Both the position numbers and the translations under genes were made by a program. The notes beneath the pieces were generated by a model that ran no database searches, was not told the DNA's origin, and saw nothing but the letters and a program-made list of their open reading frames with translations. This document shows positions 1 through 8,562 of a DNA stretch of 42,694 nucleotides, in pieces (the first letter of the stretch is position 1; each line of letters opens with the position of its first letter). The stretch spans positions 1 to 42,694 of the forward strand of contig CAYJIU010000007.1 of assembly GCA_964370305.1 (NCBI GenBank), read 5' to 3'. The DNA comes from CAYJAD01 sp964370305. GTDB lineage: Bacteria; Desulfobacterota; Desulfovibrionia; Desulfovibrionales; Desulfovibrionaceae.

Positions 1-152
1 TGATTGAAAAATATTGCTATTTTAATAGTTTTGTCTGTTTTTCAGCGTCGACTATCTAGCAAATCAAAGCATTACACAATTGTAGTTGTGGTGATTCCAT
101 GTCACCCTCCAGCGGTTTTTCTAAATAGTTGATGTTGAAAAATACGAACAAC
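1..152. other. Intergenic sequence downstream of copA
   Basis: No coding sequence is recognisable here. A small dyad (GGTGA, 7-base loop, TCACC) lies near 92-108 and is followed on the plus strand by CTCCAGCGG and a run of Ts. It could belong to a transcript entering from the left edge, but the stem is too short to call a terminator. Nothing else stands out. Confidence 0.3.
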
Positions 153-2783
153 CTAAAAGAAAATACTTTCTTGCTGTGTCTTCAAACGCAAGGCATTGCC
201 CACCACTGTAAGCGAACTTAGGCTCATACTAGCAGCGGCGAACATGGGGTTAAGGCTTATACTGAATGGAATATATAATAAACCCGCCGCCACAGGAATG
301 AGCACAATATTGTAAGCAAAAGCCCAAAAAAGATTTTGGCGTATGGTGCGCATAACAGCTTGGCTTAACTTATAAGCACTGGCCACTTGTGCTACGTCGC
401 CGGTCATGAGTACCACATCTGCCGATTGCATGGCGATATCTGTTCCGGTGCCAATGGCAATTCCAATATCGGCCCGTGCTAGGGCTGGTGCATCGTTTAT
501 GCCATCACCAACCATGATTACTCTTTGGCTTTGTTCTTGTAAGGAGCGGATTTTCCCTTCTTTTTCTGCCGGTAGTACTTGAGCCATTATTTCCTTAATA
601 CCCACTTGTGCTTGTATGGCTTCGGCTGTACTCTGATTGTCACCAGTGAGCATCAGCACATTTAATCCAAGCTCTTGCAACTCTTGAACTGCCTTGGCAC
701 TATTTGCTTTGATGCTATCAGCAACGGCTATAATCCCCAGTAAAACATTGTCTTTTGTAAAATAAAGTTCAGTTTTTCCCTGTTTGTTTAAGCTATTCTC
801 GTGTGCATTAAGGGTATTTTCAATATTTTCATATGCAAGCAAACGCACATTACCAGCCATATAGCTTGTATCACCAAGGTTAAGCGTAAGCCCAAGTCCG
901 GGTAATTGTTTGAAGTTTTTAAATTCTTCGGCAGGGGTGAGTTTAACGTCTCTAGCCTCTGCTTCCTTAACAATAGCTTGACCTAATGGGTGCTCTGAAA
1001 ACTGTTCAATGCTTGCTGCTATTTGTAATAATTCTTGTTCATGGCCAGCTTGTACGGGGATAATATCCGTCACCTTGGGTTTACCGTGGGTGAGGGTGCC
1101 GGTTTTATCTAAAACTACGGTGTTGGCTGTATGGATTAGCTCAATGGCAGCGGCGGATTTGAATAAAATTCCGCGCTCAGCACCCATGCCAGTCCCCACC
1201 ATAATGGCTGTCGGCGTGGCTAGACCCAAGGCGCATGGGCAAGATATGACTAATACCGAAATGGCCGCAGACATAGCAAATTCAAGCCCATAGCCGAGCA
1301 AAAGCCAACTTGCAAAGCTGAGCAGGGCAATACTAATGATGATGGGCACAAAGATGGCACTGATGCGGTCGGCTAGCCTTGCAATGGGGGCCTTGGTGGA
1401 GAGAGCTTCATCCACAAGGCGGATAATGCGCGCTAGAGTTGTTTGTTCACCAACGCCAGTTACTTGCATTTGAAAATAGCCCGAAGTGCTAATGCTTGCC
1501 CCAATCACCTTTTGCCCAATGCTTTTTTCTACGGGTAGGCTCTCGCCAGTAATGATAGATTCATCAATAAAGGCAGTTCCTTGGGTGATTATTCCGTCGG
1601 CTGCTATACTTTGTCCTGCGTGTACTATAAGTATATCTCCCTTTACTACGTCGCGTGTGGGTATGGTGATTTCTTGCCCATTTCTTAAACAAATTGCGGT
1701 GGTTGGGGTAAGGTTGGTTAATTCATCAATAGCTTTTGATGCACGCCTACGGGCTTTTGATTCAAAATGTTTGCCAAGTCCAATGAGAGCTAAAATCATA
1801 CCAGCAGAGTCAAAGTAGAGATTATTGCCCCAATGTTCAATTATTGCTGCGTCTTGGGAAAGAGTTATACGCATGAGCGCGTAGATGCCAAATATGGCCG
1901 CCGCCGCTGAGCCAAGGCCCACGAGGGTATCCATATTGGGACTTTTATCCATGGCTGCGGCAAGTCCTGAGCGAAAAATATGTCGATTTGCATAGAGGAT
2001 TGGCGCACAAAGCAAGAGTTGCAAAAGGGCAAGTAATGCTATGTTTTGTGGGCCTTTAAGCATGGTTGGTAGGGGTAGGGCTAGCATTTCCCCCATGGCC
2101 ACGTACATGAGTAAGGATGCAAATATAAGCGATATTGTTAAGTTAGTGGGGATGGGGTCAGTTTTTTTTTGTGTATTTGTGGGGGTATTCTCCTTGGGCT
2201 TGCCTGTGATTTCTTGCATGGTGGGTATTTGCACATTACTTTGCGCAACATCGTCCACAGGGCTTGCTTTGTATCCTGCCTCTTCCATGGCTGTAATAAT
2301 TTTTGCAATGTTAATTTGTTCGGGGTCAAACTCCACGCGCATGGTTTTGCGCAAGACATTTACATCCACCTGTTTTATGCCCTCTATGGCATTAAGAATA
2401 TTTTTAACTCGCCCTTCGCAATTGGTGCAGTGGATATTTTCTGTATTAAACACCTGTACATGTTTATCAGTTTTTTTTTTAGGTGATTTTGCAACTCCAT
2501 GCAAGGCACTACTTATTTTACTTGAAGTAACTTCTTGCATAGTGGGGATTAGCGTAACGGCATTTGAACCCTGAATGGGGCTTGCTTGATAGCCTGCTTG
2601 CTCCATGGCTGCCACAATCATAGGCACACTGATTTGTTGTTCGTCAAATTCCACGCGCATGGTTTTGCGCAAAACATTAACTTGCGCATTGCTAATGCCC
2701 TCTATGGCGTGAAGTAGCTTTTTAACTCGTCCCTCACAATTGGTACAATGGATATTTTCTGTGGCAAAGTCTTGTATTTGCAT
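153..2783 (-). CDS. copA: Copper-translocating P1B-type ATPase
   Basis: This inner-membrane pump uses ATP to export Cu(I). Two heavy-metal-associated domains lie at about residues 5-70 and 111-175, each with CTNC (13-16 and 119-122). Membrane segments start near residue 215. Further landmarks are the TGES actuator loop (412-415), the CPC metal-site motif (515-517) that indicates Cu/Ag specificity, the phosphorylated Asp in DKTGT (559-563), the SEHPLG nucleotide-binding His-Pro motif (596-601) and GDGINDAP in the hinge. The 876 residues are long for CopA because of the second N-terminal domain. Both the domain and its linker (IPTMQE plus KKKTD) are repeated with an offset of about 106 residues, which suggests an internal duplication. 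The gene stands alone, with a promoter and Fur-like box upstream. No copper chaperone or CueR gene is adjacent. Confidence 0.95.
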   Translation of the reverse strand: MQIQDFATENIHCTNCEGRVKKLLHAIEGISNAQVNVLRKTMRVEFDEQQISVPMIVAAMEQAGYQASPIQGSNAVTLIPTMQEVTSSKISSALHGVAKSPKKKTDKHVQVFNTENIHCTNCEGRVKNILNAIEGIKQVDVNVLRKTMRVEFDPEQINIAKIITAMEEAGYKASPVDDVAQSNVQIPTMQEITGKPKENTPTNTQKKTDPIPTNLTISLIFASLLMYVAMGEMLALPLPTMLKGPQNIALLALLQLLLCAPILYANRHIFRSGLAAAMDKSPNMDTLVGLGSAAAAIFGIYALMRITLSQDAAIIEHWGNNLYFDSAGMILALIGLGKHFESKARRRASKAIDELTNLTPTTAICLRNGQEITIPTRDVVKGDILIVHAGQSIAADGIITQGTAFIDESIITGESLPVEKSIGQKVIGASISTSGYFQMQVTGVGEQTTLARIIRLVDEALSTKAPIARLADRISAIFVPIIISIALLSFASWLLLGYGLEFAMSAAISVLVISCPCALGLATPTAIMVGTGMGAERGILFKSAAAIELIHTANTVVLDKTGTLTHGKPKVTDIIPVQAGHEQELLQIAASIEQFSEHPLGQAIVKEAEARDVKLTPAEEFKNFKQLPGLGLTLNLGDTSYMAGNVRLLAYENIENTLNAHENSLNKQGKTELYFTKDNVLLGIIAVADSIKANSAKAVQELQELGLNVLMLTGDNQSTAEAIQAQVGIKEIMAQVLPAEKEGKIRSLQEQSQRVIMVGDGINDAPALARADIGIAIGTGTDIAMQSADVVLMTGDVAQVASAYKLSQAVMRTIRQNLFWAFAYNIVLIPVAAGLLYIPFSISLNPMFAAASMSLSSLTVVGNALRLKTQQESIFF

Positions 2784-2824
2784 AATATTTTTCTCTTAAC
2801 TTAATATGGTTTTTATGAGGTAAA

Positions 2825-2853
2825 GGTATAACACAAATGAAATTGATTTTCAA
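2825..2853 (-). promoter_or_regulatory. Predicted sigma70-like promoter of copA
   Basis: On the minus strand TTGAAA (2853-2848) and TATACC (2830-2825) are separated by exactly 17 bases and sit about 42 bases upstream of the copA start. The -35 box overlaps the Fur-like dyad at 2838-2852. This is a prediction from sequence only. Confidence 0.45.
2838..2852 (-). promoter_or_regulatory. Fur-like box over the copA promoter
   Basis: The minus strand reads TGAAAATCAATTTCA. It matches the Fur pattern TGAAAAT-n-ATTTTCA, as I recall it for deltaproteobacteria, at 13 of 14 defined positions. It overlaps the predicted -35 box and spacer of copA, a position expected to repress. Iron control of a copper ATPase is unusual, so a different regulator with an AT-rich dyad remains possible. 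Confidence 0.45.
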
Positions 2854-2990
2854 CTTGATTCGATTGACAAACTCAATATCGCTGCATAATTGTTTTTATG
2901 TGTGATACTTATTATAAACATCACAAAATATCTAATGATGCATCCTCATAGAATAAATATGGTAAAATTAAATTTTTCAGCCAACGTATG

Positions 2991-3764
2991 TTATCTCCAA
3001 TCATGTGTCCATTTATTTTGAATATTCTCTCTAAGTTTATTTTCGTATTTTTCTATATCATCCTTTGTGTCACATTCGCACCAAGCTCCATTGACTGGAA
3101 TAGTATGAATTTCAACATTTTTTTGTAAAAGTAAGTTCAATAATGCTGTCATATCTAATTTGTCTGCTTCTTCGTTTGATATGTTTTCAACAGTATTTTT
3201 TATAAGTTCAATGCCTTGTGGTGAAATTTTTAGCAGGCCCATGTATTGCCCCTGAATATCTTCTAATTGTGTGACACGCTGACCAATGGCTTTGAGTATT
3301 CCGTTTTGTTCTTGAAAGCTTTCTGCATCGGCAAAAATATCATTGCTGGTATTTTCCGCACGCAATTCCCATAACTCTTGCCATTGCGTATCATAAGTTA
3401 AGCACAAATCATGTTTGCATTGGATTAATTGTTCTACATGGCTGTGATGATAAACAATATCAGCGTAAGAAAGCAAAATGGTACTTTCATGTATCTTTGT
3501 GTAGGCTGCGAGCAAGCTTTGCACCATATTTGTTTCGTCCCATCTGCTATTTTTAATGGTGTCATAATTACCTTGCAACAGATGACTTTGATACCCGCAT
3601 ACCACAAGAATATTTTCAACTCCTGCTTTGCGCAAACTTTGTAGCTGCCAATCAAGTAAGGTTTTTCCAGCGAGGGTTAAAAGGCACTTTGGTTTTTTGT
3701 CTGTTAGTCCTTTCATTCGTGACCCGCGCCCAGCTGCTAAGATTACCCCAAGAATTTTGGCCAT
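2991..3764 (-). CDS. Nucleotidyltransferase, probable CTP:phosphoglutamine cytidylyltransferase (Cj1416-like)
   Basis: The protein is a sugar-phosphate/choline-phosphate type nucleotidyltransferase of 257 residues. The signature LAAGRGSRM (9-17) with the following KKPKCL (23-28) forms the nucleotide-binding loop, and an acidic pair in SYADIVYHH is a candidate metal site. Family membership alone would allow a LicC-like or sugar nucleotidyltransferase. The neighbours point to a narrower role: the two genes just upstream in transcription match Cj1417 and Cj1418 in family and order. In Campylobacter, Cj1416 transfers CMP from CTP to L-glutamine phosphate. The start codon overlaps the stop of the upstream gene by one base (TAATG), so the genes are probably translationally coupled. 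This is the last gene of the glycan locus. Confidence 0.7.
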   Translation of the reverse strand: MAKILGVILAAGRGSRMKGLTDKKPKCLLTLAGKTLLDWQLQSLRKAGVENILVVCGYQSHLLQGNYDTIKNSRWDETNMVQSLLAAYTKIHESTILLSYADIVYHHSHVEQLIQCKHDLCLTYDTQWQELWELRAENTSNDIFADAESFQEQNGILKAIGQRVTQLEDIQGQYMGLLKISPQGIELIKNTVENISNEEADKLDMTALLNLLLQKNVEIHTIPVNGAWCECDTKDDIEKYENKLRENIQNKWTHDWR

Positions 3765-4375
3765 TATATTTCCTTAAAAAGGCTTTGTATTTGTTCACAA
3801 TCCCATTTTGCATGGTTTGTTTCTCGTTCTGGATGCCACATTAATCCTAACCAAGGGTTGGTAGTATGCCTAAAGGCTTCTATACTTTGATCTTCTGCTG
3901 TTGCTATGGGAATAAGCCCTTCTGCAAGATCTTTGGCAAAAAATCCATATTCATGGTATGAATTGACTGATAATTCATTGCCTTGAATGTTTATGTGGTG
4001 GCGTTGCGCTAGGTGGTTTTTAGAAAGAGGCTTGAGTTTTCCACCTAGAAAGGCGTTTAACATTTGTGCTCCGCGGCATACCCCCAAGACTGGCAAGTTT
4101 TGTTGTAGAGCAAAATCCAAAAGGCTTTCCTCTGTAATATCGCGCAAGGGTTCGGTATTTAAATCATTGCCTCCTGTAAGTATAAGCCCATTGATATTAA
4201 GATCTTTGACTATATTTACTGCATGCTTGCCTATGTTTGGAATGGGTATACACAATGTTTTTGGTAGTACTGCTTTAAGAAAAGTGTACCAATCCTGAGC
4301 AAGGGCATCACGCTTCTCCATAGCTCCTGATGGATAATGTTTTGTGCATATACGCATAGTTAGTGCTATTTTCAT
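3764..4375 (-). CDS. Class-I glutamine amidotransferase-like hydrolase (Cj1417-like)
   Basis: The 203 residues form a peptidase C26 / gamma-glutamyl hydrolase domain. The nucleophile is Cys100 in GVCRGAQ, and the His181 and Glu183 of WHPE complete the triad. The ILTGGNDL segment (65-72) matches the family's oxyanion region. Homologues are often annotated as gamma-glutamyl-GABA hydrolases. Here the gene sits between a PEP-synthase-like kinase (7-base gap) and a nucleotidyltransferase (1-base overlap), exactly as Cj1417 does in Campylobacter. There the enzyme removes glutamate from CDP-L-glutamine to release cytidine diphosphoramidate. That role is inferred from context; the hydrolase fold and triad are seen directly. 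Confidence 0.72.
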   Translation of the reverse strand: MKIALTMRICTKHYPSGAMEKRDALAQDWYTFLKAVLPKTLCIPIPNIGKHAVNIVKDLNINGLILTGGNDLNTEPLRDITEESLLDFALQQNLPVLGVCRGAQMLNAFLGGKLKPLSKNHLAQRHHINIQGNELSVNSYHEYGFFAKDLAEGLIPIATAEDQSIEAFRHTTNPWLGLMWHPERETNHAKWDCEQIQSLFKEI

Positions 4376-4382
4376 GATCTAC

Positions 4383-6767
4383 TCACAGTGGTTGCAAGGT
4401 ATGTGTTCCTGCATTTAGCAGGGCGTATTGGGCTTGACTTATTTTTTCAAATAAAATTTCACCAACACCAATGGCAGCTGGCAAGCCATATTCTGCAGAG
4501 CGTATGGCCATGTGGGAGTTCGTTCCGCCAAATTTTGTTATTAATCCAGCAATATTACGGGTAAAAATCCAATCAAAGCCTGGATCGGCATTCTCAATAC
4601 ATACAAGGCAATTAGCTATTTCAAGAGAGCAGTCACTGTAAGCATGTAACAGAACTACACGAGCTTCGACCTTACCATTGCCAATAAAATTGGGAGTGCT
4701 TCGATGTTGTGGTACAATGTAAATATCACGTGATGAACGGATGAGATATCCAAGTTTTAAGCTACGGCTTAGATCAAAAAGATTGCGTCCTTCCTTGGCT
4801 CGATGATTAAAGTATGTCCTTGGTAGTTGCAATAGAGCGTGTGAAGACCATTCTAAAATATGTCGAATGTCTAAGAATGAAAGGGTTTCGCGGTCAAGCT
4901 CAAGTCTGTTGCCCCAATGTGCTATCAATTCAAGTATGTTAGAAAGATTTTTAGTAAAAACAAATTTGGCCCATTCGCGCCCGGGGATTACTTTGCGAGC
5001 ATAATGCTCAAGGCTTGAAGCATCCCCAACTAAACCGGCTTCGTGCATTAATTTTGAAATGTTTTTTTGCTCACTATGCGTAAAGGTAAAGTCAAAGCAT
5101 GCTTCGGGTAAAAATGCTGCATTTTCAGAAAAAAAATTATTTTTATCAGCGTAGCGGGAGGAAAGTATATCATATGAACTTGGGCGTAAGTGGCCGTATT
5201 TTAATAAAAAATCATCTTGTTCCATGCTGTTTTGACTTACTCGTAAAAAATCATGGGACATTTCGCCAGCAACGGTTTGTAATGATTTGCGAAAAGCATC
5301 TAGTCTTTCTTGTGATATGGCTTCACGCTCCACGGCAGTGCGTAAAAGAGCTTCAGCAATAAATGCATGGCGAGCTAAAATAGAAAAGGGCAATGTTCCA
5401 AAATTTTTACAATCTTCACACAAGAGAATTATTTGTGGAACAAGAGTGTGGCTTTCCATGCTGTCAAATGGAATTTGTCCTTGATTTTCTTGGCGATTAC
5501 GTAATTTTGAAATCGCATTAAAAGACCATGCCACAGAACCATCATCGCCCATATTTAAGCATTTATTTGTTAATGTTTGTAGGCATTTTTTAAAATGTTC
5601 TTCGCGCTTACTATTTAGTAAATTGGGATAGCGTTCATTAAGGTGCTCATGAAAGCAAAAATCAAGCGTTGTTTGGGCTATATCAAATTCAATTTTGTCG
5701 TGCAGCCAAGGTTTTTTATCCAGATAAGCTAACCAAGCACAAACAAGGGCTTCACCTGTAACAGCATCCAATCCCTCAGGAAGAAAAGAATTAAAGCTTA
5801 TGCGCACGTCAATATAAGGCCGTCCTGCAAGCATAATCATAAGATCTTCTGGGGGTATAGTTTTATATCCCATGTACTCGCGAGCTTTTCGCCAAACGTT
5901 ACGCGTTATAAGCTTGCGATATAAAGAACTTGCCAAAGGGCGAGGCGTAACACCTAGAATTTCAGCAGGGTTCCAGTCTGGCATTACGCCAAGAATGGTT
6001 GTATTGCCATGGAGCTCTGGCCAAGGTTTGGTGCGTTTTTCAACAAAGTCCACAAGAAAATCAATGTTATTTTGCACACGTTTATCTGCTGCCTGTATCC
6101 ATTGATGCTGACTGCAAATGGGGCGTACTTGTAATACGTGCAATCGTCCATCTTGACTTTGGCAGAACTCAATATCTAAGTCATTTCTATTGCAAATTAT
6201 TTCTATGCGTTTAGCCAATTGAACAAAGGACAATAAACGCTGTGAATCAAAATTCGATTCTTGTGCATCTCTATAGATGTAGACAGTCTTTGTTCCGCCG
6301 CGGCCTGCGGTAATAGAATCTGTAGAACCACTTTCATCATCATAATTAATAACATAGTAAGGGGCACCATCACTTAAGACATGAGTCATTATAACTCCGC
6401 TAACGGCAATGTGCTCAATCATTGGCTGTAGTAATACTTGATCTTTTACGTGATTATCAGGGTAGGAAGCAAATACAGCATCAATGCTTGATGCTAGAGC
6501 ATCCTTATCCATACAAGGGATATTTAAAAATGAAGTGAAAGCACCAGCAGCTGATGCGCTTACGCTATCTTCATTTGTGCAAGAAGAACGCACTGCTAAA
6601 GGGCGTGACTGTTCTTTGGCCCAAGAGTAAGCTTTGTCTAAACTTAGAAGCCTGTCTTGTTGCCAAGCTAAAGACTCAACAACGAAAAGAGGAGAGATGT
6701 GTAACTCTTCATATTGTATCAATTGTGACAGCACATTGGCTTTTGAGGAAAAAGTGATTTCTTTCAT
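4383..6767 (-). CDS. PEP-synthase-like phosphotransferase, probable L-glutamine kinase (Cj1418-like)
   Basis: The 794 residues have the architecture of pyruvate phosphate dikinase/PEP synthase. An N-terminal ATP-grasp domain carries AVRSSCTNEDS (58-68) and AGAFTSFLN, then DIEFCQSQDG and LQVRPI near residues 198-218. A long, less conserved middle follows. A C-terminal swivelling domain has GGTNSHMAIRSAEYGLPAAI, with the phospho-carrier His at residue 752. The PEP/pyruvate-binding TIM barrel of true PEP synthase is missing: the swivelling domain is at the very C-terminus and the protein ends 42 residues after the His. Cj1418, an ATP-dependent kinase of the glutamine amide nitrogen, has this architecture. 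A rifampin phosphotransferase-like kinase is the main alternative. The gene leads the three-gene block that matches Cj1418-1417-1416. Confidence 0.75.
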   Translation of the reverse strand: MKEITFSSKANVLSQLIQYEELHISPLFVVESLAWQQDRLLSLDKAYSWAKEQSRPLAVRSSCTNEDSVSASAAGAFTSFLNIPCMDKDALASSIDAVFASYPDNHVKDQVLLQPMIEHIAVSGVIMTHVLSDGAPYYVINYDDESGSTDSITAGRGGTKTVYIYRDAQESNFDSQRLLSFVQLAKRIEIICNRNDLDIEFCQSQDGRLHVLQVRPICSQHQWIQAADKRVQNNIDFLVDFVEKRTKPWPELHGNTTILGVMPDWNPAEILGVTPRPLASSLYRKLITRNVWRKAREYMGYKTIPPEDLMIMLAGRPYIDVRISFNSFLPEGLDAVTGEALVCAWLAYLDKKPWLHDKIEFDIAQTTLDFCFHEHLNERYPNLLNSKREEHFKKCLQTLTNKCLNMGDDGSVAWSFNAISKLRNRQENQGQIPFDSMESHTLVPQIILLCEDCKNFGTLPFSILARHAFIAEALLRTAVEREAISQERLDAFRKSLQTVAGEMSHDFLRVSQNSMEQDDFLLKYGHLRPSSYDILSSRYADKNNFFSENAAFLPEACFDFTFTHSEQKNISKLMHEAGLVGDASSLEHYARKVIPGREWAKFVFTKNLSNILELIAHWGNRLELDRETLSFLDIRHILEWSSHALLQLPRTYFNHRAKEGRNLFDLSRSLKLGYLIRSSRDIYIVPQHRSTPNFIGNGKVEARVVLLHAYSDCSLEIANCLVCIENADPGFDWIFTRNIAGLITKFGGTNSHMAIRSAEYGLPAAIGVGEILFEKISQAQYALLNAGTHTLQPL

Positions 6768-6814
6768 AATTTTTTGAGGGTTACAACAATTAACTGTTTG
6801 TTTTTACAAATTAT

Positions 6815-7813
6815 TTATGGCTTTGACCCACGCTGCGCAACGGCCACCATATGCGATGACATGTTAAAATCCACTAATAATTGTTGAAAATCTTGGCCGT
6901 ACTTATCAAAATTAGTTATTAAAATGTCGCGAAGCATTTTTTTATTTGCCAAATCAAGTTTTGCATCCTGAACAGCATTTTTTACAATAGATGCATCTAA
7001 TTTTCCGGGAGTAAAAATATTTTTTACTATATATCCTGCTCTAGTTAATAATAATGAAAGGGCAGTGGGATGAAAATAATTTAAATGCTCATGGTCAAAG
7101 GAGTCAGAGCTTACACCAAGCATTTGTATATCAAAACCCTTTACATTGGGGCACGAAATTATCAACACACCGCCAGGCCGAAGCATGGTGTGAGCTTTTT
7201 GTAAAAAAGTATAGGGTGCAAATAAATGTTCAATAACTTCGTAGGCAACAAGGACATCTGCAAAATTTTCATCCTCAAGTAGTTCTACAGGTTTGTTAAT
7301 AACCTCAAAGCCTTTACTTGCACATGTTTTGGCAAGGTCAATGGTGGGCTCTATTGCAATGAGTTTATCAAAAAAAGCTAGTTTTTTTACCTCTTGCAAA
7401 AAACTTCCAAACCCAGAACCAATCTCAACTAAGGTACCACCTGACACTTGTAATTGCTTTAACTGTTCAAGCATGGTGGCTGCTCTTGGTGCATAAATTC
7501 CTTTACGACGAGCTTCGTCACTGGCTGGAAATATATATTTATTCCAATATTCATAATTTTTTGATTGTGCGTAAAAGCGATGTAGTAATTCTTCTGTAGG
7601 ACGGGGATTTGTATATACGGTTTGGCAAGTAGCACATTCAACATATTCAATATTATTTTTTTCTGCAAAAAACTTTGAGTTAGGGGCATCACAAGCTGGG
7701 CAGTGGGTAGCTACCCAGTTGCTTTTTTCGTTAAGAAGGTATTCACGGTCAGCATCAATACAAGCTTGATTGTTAATCATTACATCACGCGGTCTAATGT
7801 CTTCTTCTTTCAT
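6815..7813 (-). CDS. Class I SAM-dependent methyltransferase with N-terminal zinc ribbon
   Basis: The protein has 332 residues. Two Cys pairs near the N-terminus (CPAC near residue 38 and CATC near 58) are a probable zinc ribbon. The SAM-binding motif VEIGSGFGSF follows near residue 129, then YEVIEHL and LRPGGVLIISCPN, all typical of Methyltransf_23-like enzymes acting on sugars. A GAGGG Shine-Dalgarno lies just before the ATG. The gene is next to the phosphoramidate block, where Campylobacter carries the methyltransferase genes Cj1419 and Cj1420. It is therefore a candidate for O-methylating the phosphoramidate, but sugar C- or O-methylation fits equally well. The acceptor cannot be read from the sequence. 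Confidence 0.8.
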   Translation of the reverse strand: MKEEDIRPRDVMINNQACIDADREYLLNEKSNWVATHCPACDAPNSKFFAEKNNIEYVECATCQTVYTNPRPTEELLHRFYAQSKNYEYWNKYIFPASDEARRKGIYAPRAATMLEQLKQLQVSGGTLVEIGSGFGSFLQEVKKLAFFDKLIAIEPTIDLAKTCASKGFEVINKPVELLEDENFADVLVAYEVIEHLFAPYTFLQKAHTMLRPGGVLIISCPNVKGFDIQMLGVSSDSFDHEHLNYFHPTALSLLLTRAGYIVKNIFTPGKLDASIVKNAVQDAKLDLANKKMLRDILITNFDKYGQDFQQLLVDFNMSSHMVAVAQRGSKP

Positions 7814-7827
7814 TATATCCCTCGCAT

Positions 7828-8562
7828 CTAACCTTCTGCAGGTTTTTTTTGTCTTACATTTAAATTTATTTGTGTGATTTCCGGAAATTTAGTTAAAAAT
7901 TTTAGGAATTTTTTATACGAAACATTAGGCATTTCAACCATAAATTCTTCATATAAAATTTGAGCCAGCTTATAATCAAGAAATTCGTCAACTGTCAATC
8001 GCATGGGTATTTTTGTTGGTATATAATTATCTAAGCTACCAATATTATAGATTTCTGGATGAGTATACATGTAATATGTAACGTGTACTCTGTCTATGGG
8101 GTCATTTGTCCGTCTGGCCACATCGTGTAGTGCTTGCTTTGAAAACATGCGTACATCTAGGCCAATGGGCAGAGTGCCGGCTAAATTATTACCTGCGAAG
8201 TCATATTGTCCCGCATTAAAAAACTTAATTGTATCGTCAATGAGTTCACCATCAACAAAAGGACAATCGCCAGTAAGATGAATTATTTGTGAAGCATCAA
8301 CCCAATTGGCAGCACCTTGTACACGTGATAAAACGTCATGTTCATCGCCGCGAAAGCATTTGCAATCTATAGTTTGACATAATGCCTCAACAACGTCATC
8401 AGAGCATTTGTCTGTGGTGGCAATGACAATGTCATCCAATAATTTAGCGCAACGCACACGCTCAACCATGCGCTCAAGCATAGGGGCCCCACAAAGGTCT
8501 AGCATAATCTTGCCGGGTAGGCGAGAAGAAGCCATTCTAGCAGTAATAATTGCAACTTTCAT
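7828..8562 (-). CDS. SpsF-like cytidylyltransferase family protein
   Basis: The 244-residue protein starts with the nucleotidyltransferase loop ITARMASSRLPGK and has HLTGDCPFVDGELID downstream. This is the pattern of the SpsF/CMP-KDO synthetase-like family. SpsF proteins usually travel with a NeuB-like SpsE enzyme, and such an enzyme is present at 14751-15452. The probable role is activation of a surface sugar with CMP, though the real substrate of this family is poorly defined. The start overlaps the stop of the upstream amidotransferase by one base (TAATG), and the next gene follows after 14 bases, consistent with one operon. Confidence 0.78.
   Translation of the reverse strand: MKVAIITARMASSRLPGKIMLDLCGAPMLERMVERVRCAKLLDDIVIATTDKCSDDVVEALCQTIDCKCFRGDEHDVLSRVQGAANWVDASQIIHLTGDCPFVDGELIDDTIKFFNAGQYDFAGNNLAGTLPIGLDVRMFSKQALHDVARRTNDPIDRVHVTYYMYTHPEIYNIGSLDNYIPTKIPMRLTVDEFLDYKLAQILYEEFMVEMPNVSYKKFLKFLTKFPEITQINLNVRQKKPAEG

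Noticed and set aside
4383..6767. Phosphoenolpyruvate synthase of central metabolism
   Set aside because: The C-terminal PEP/pyruvate-binding barrel is missing and the swivelling His domain ends the protein, so gluconeogenic PEP synthesis is not expected.
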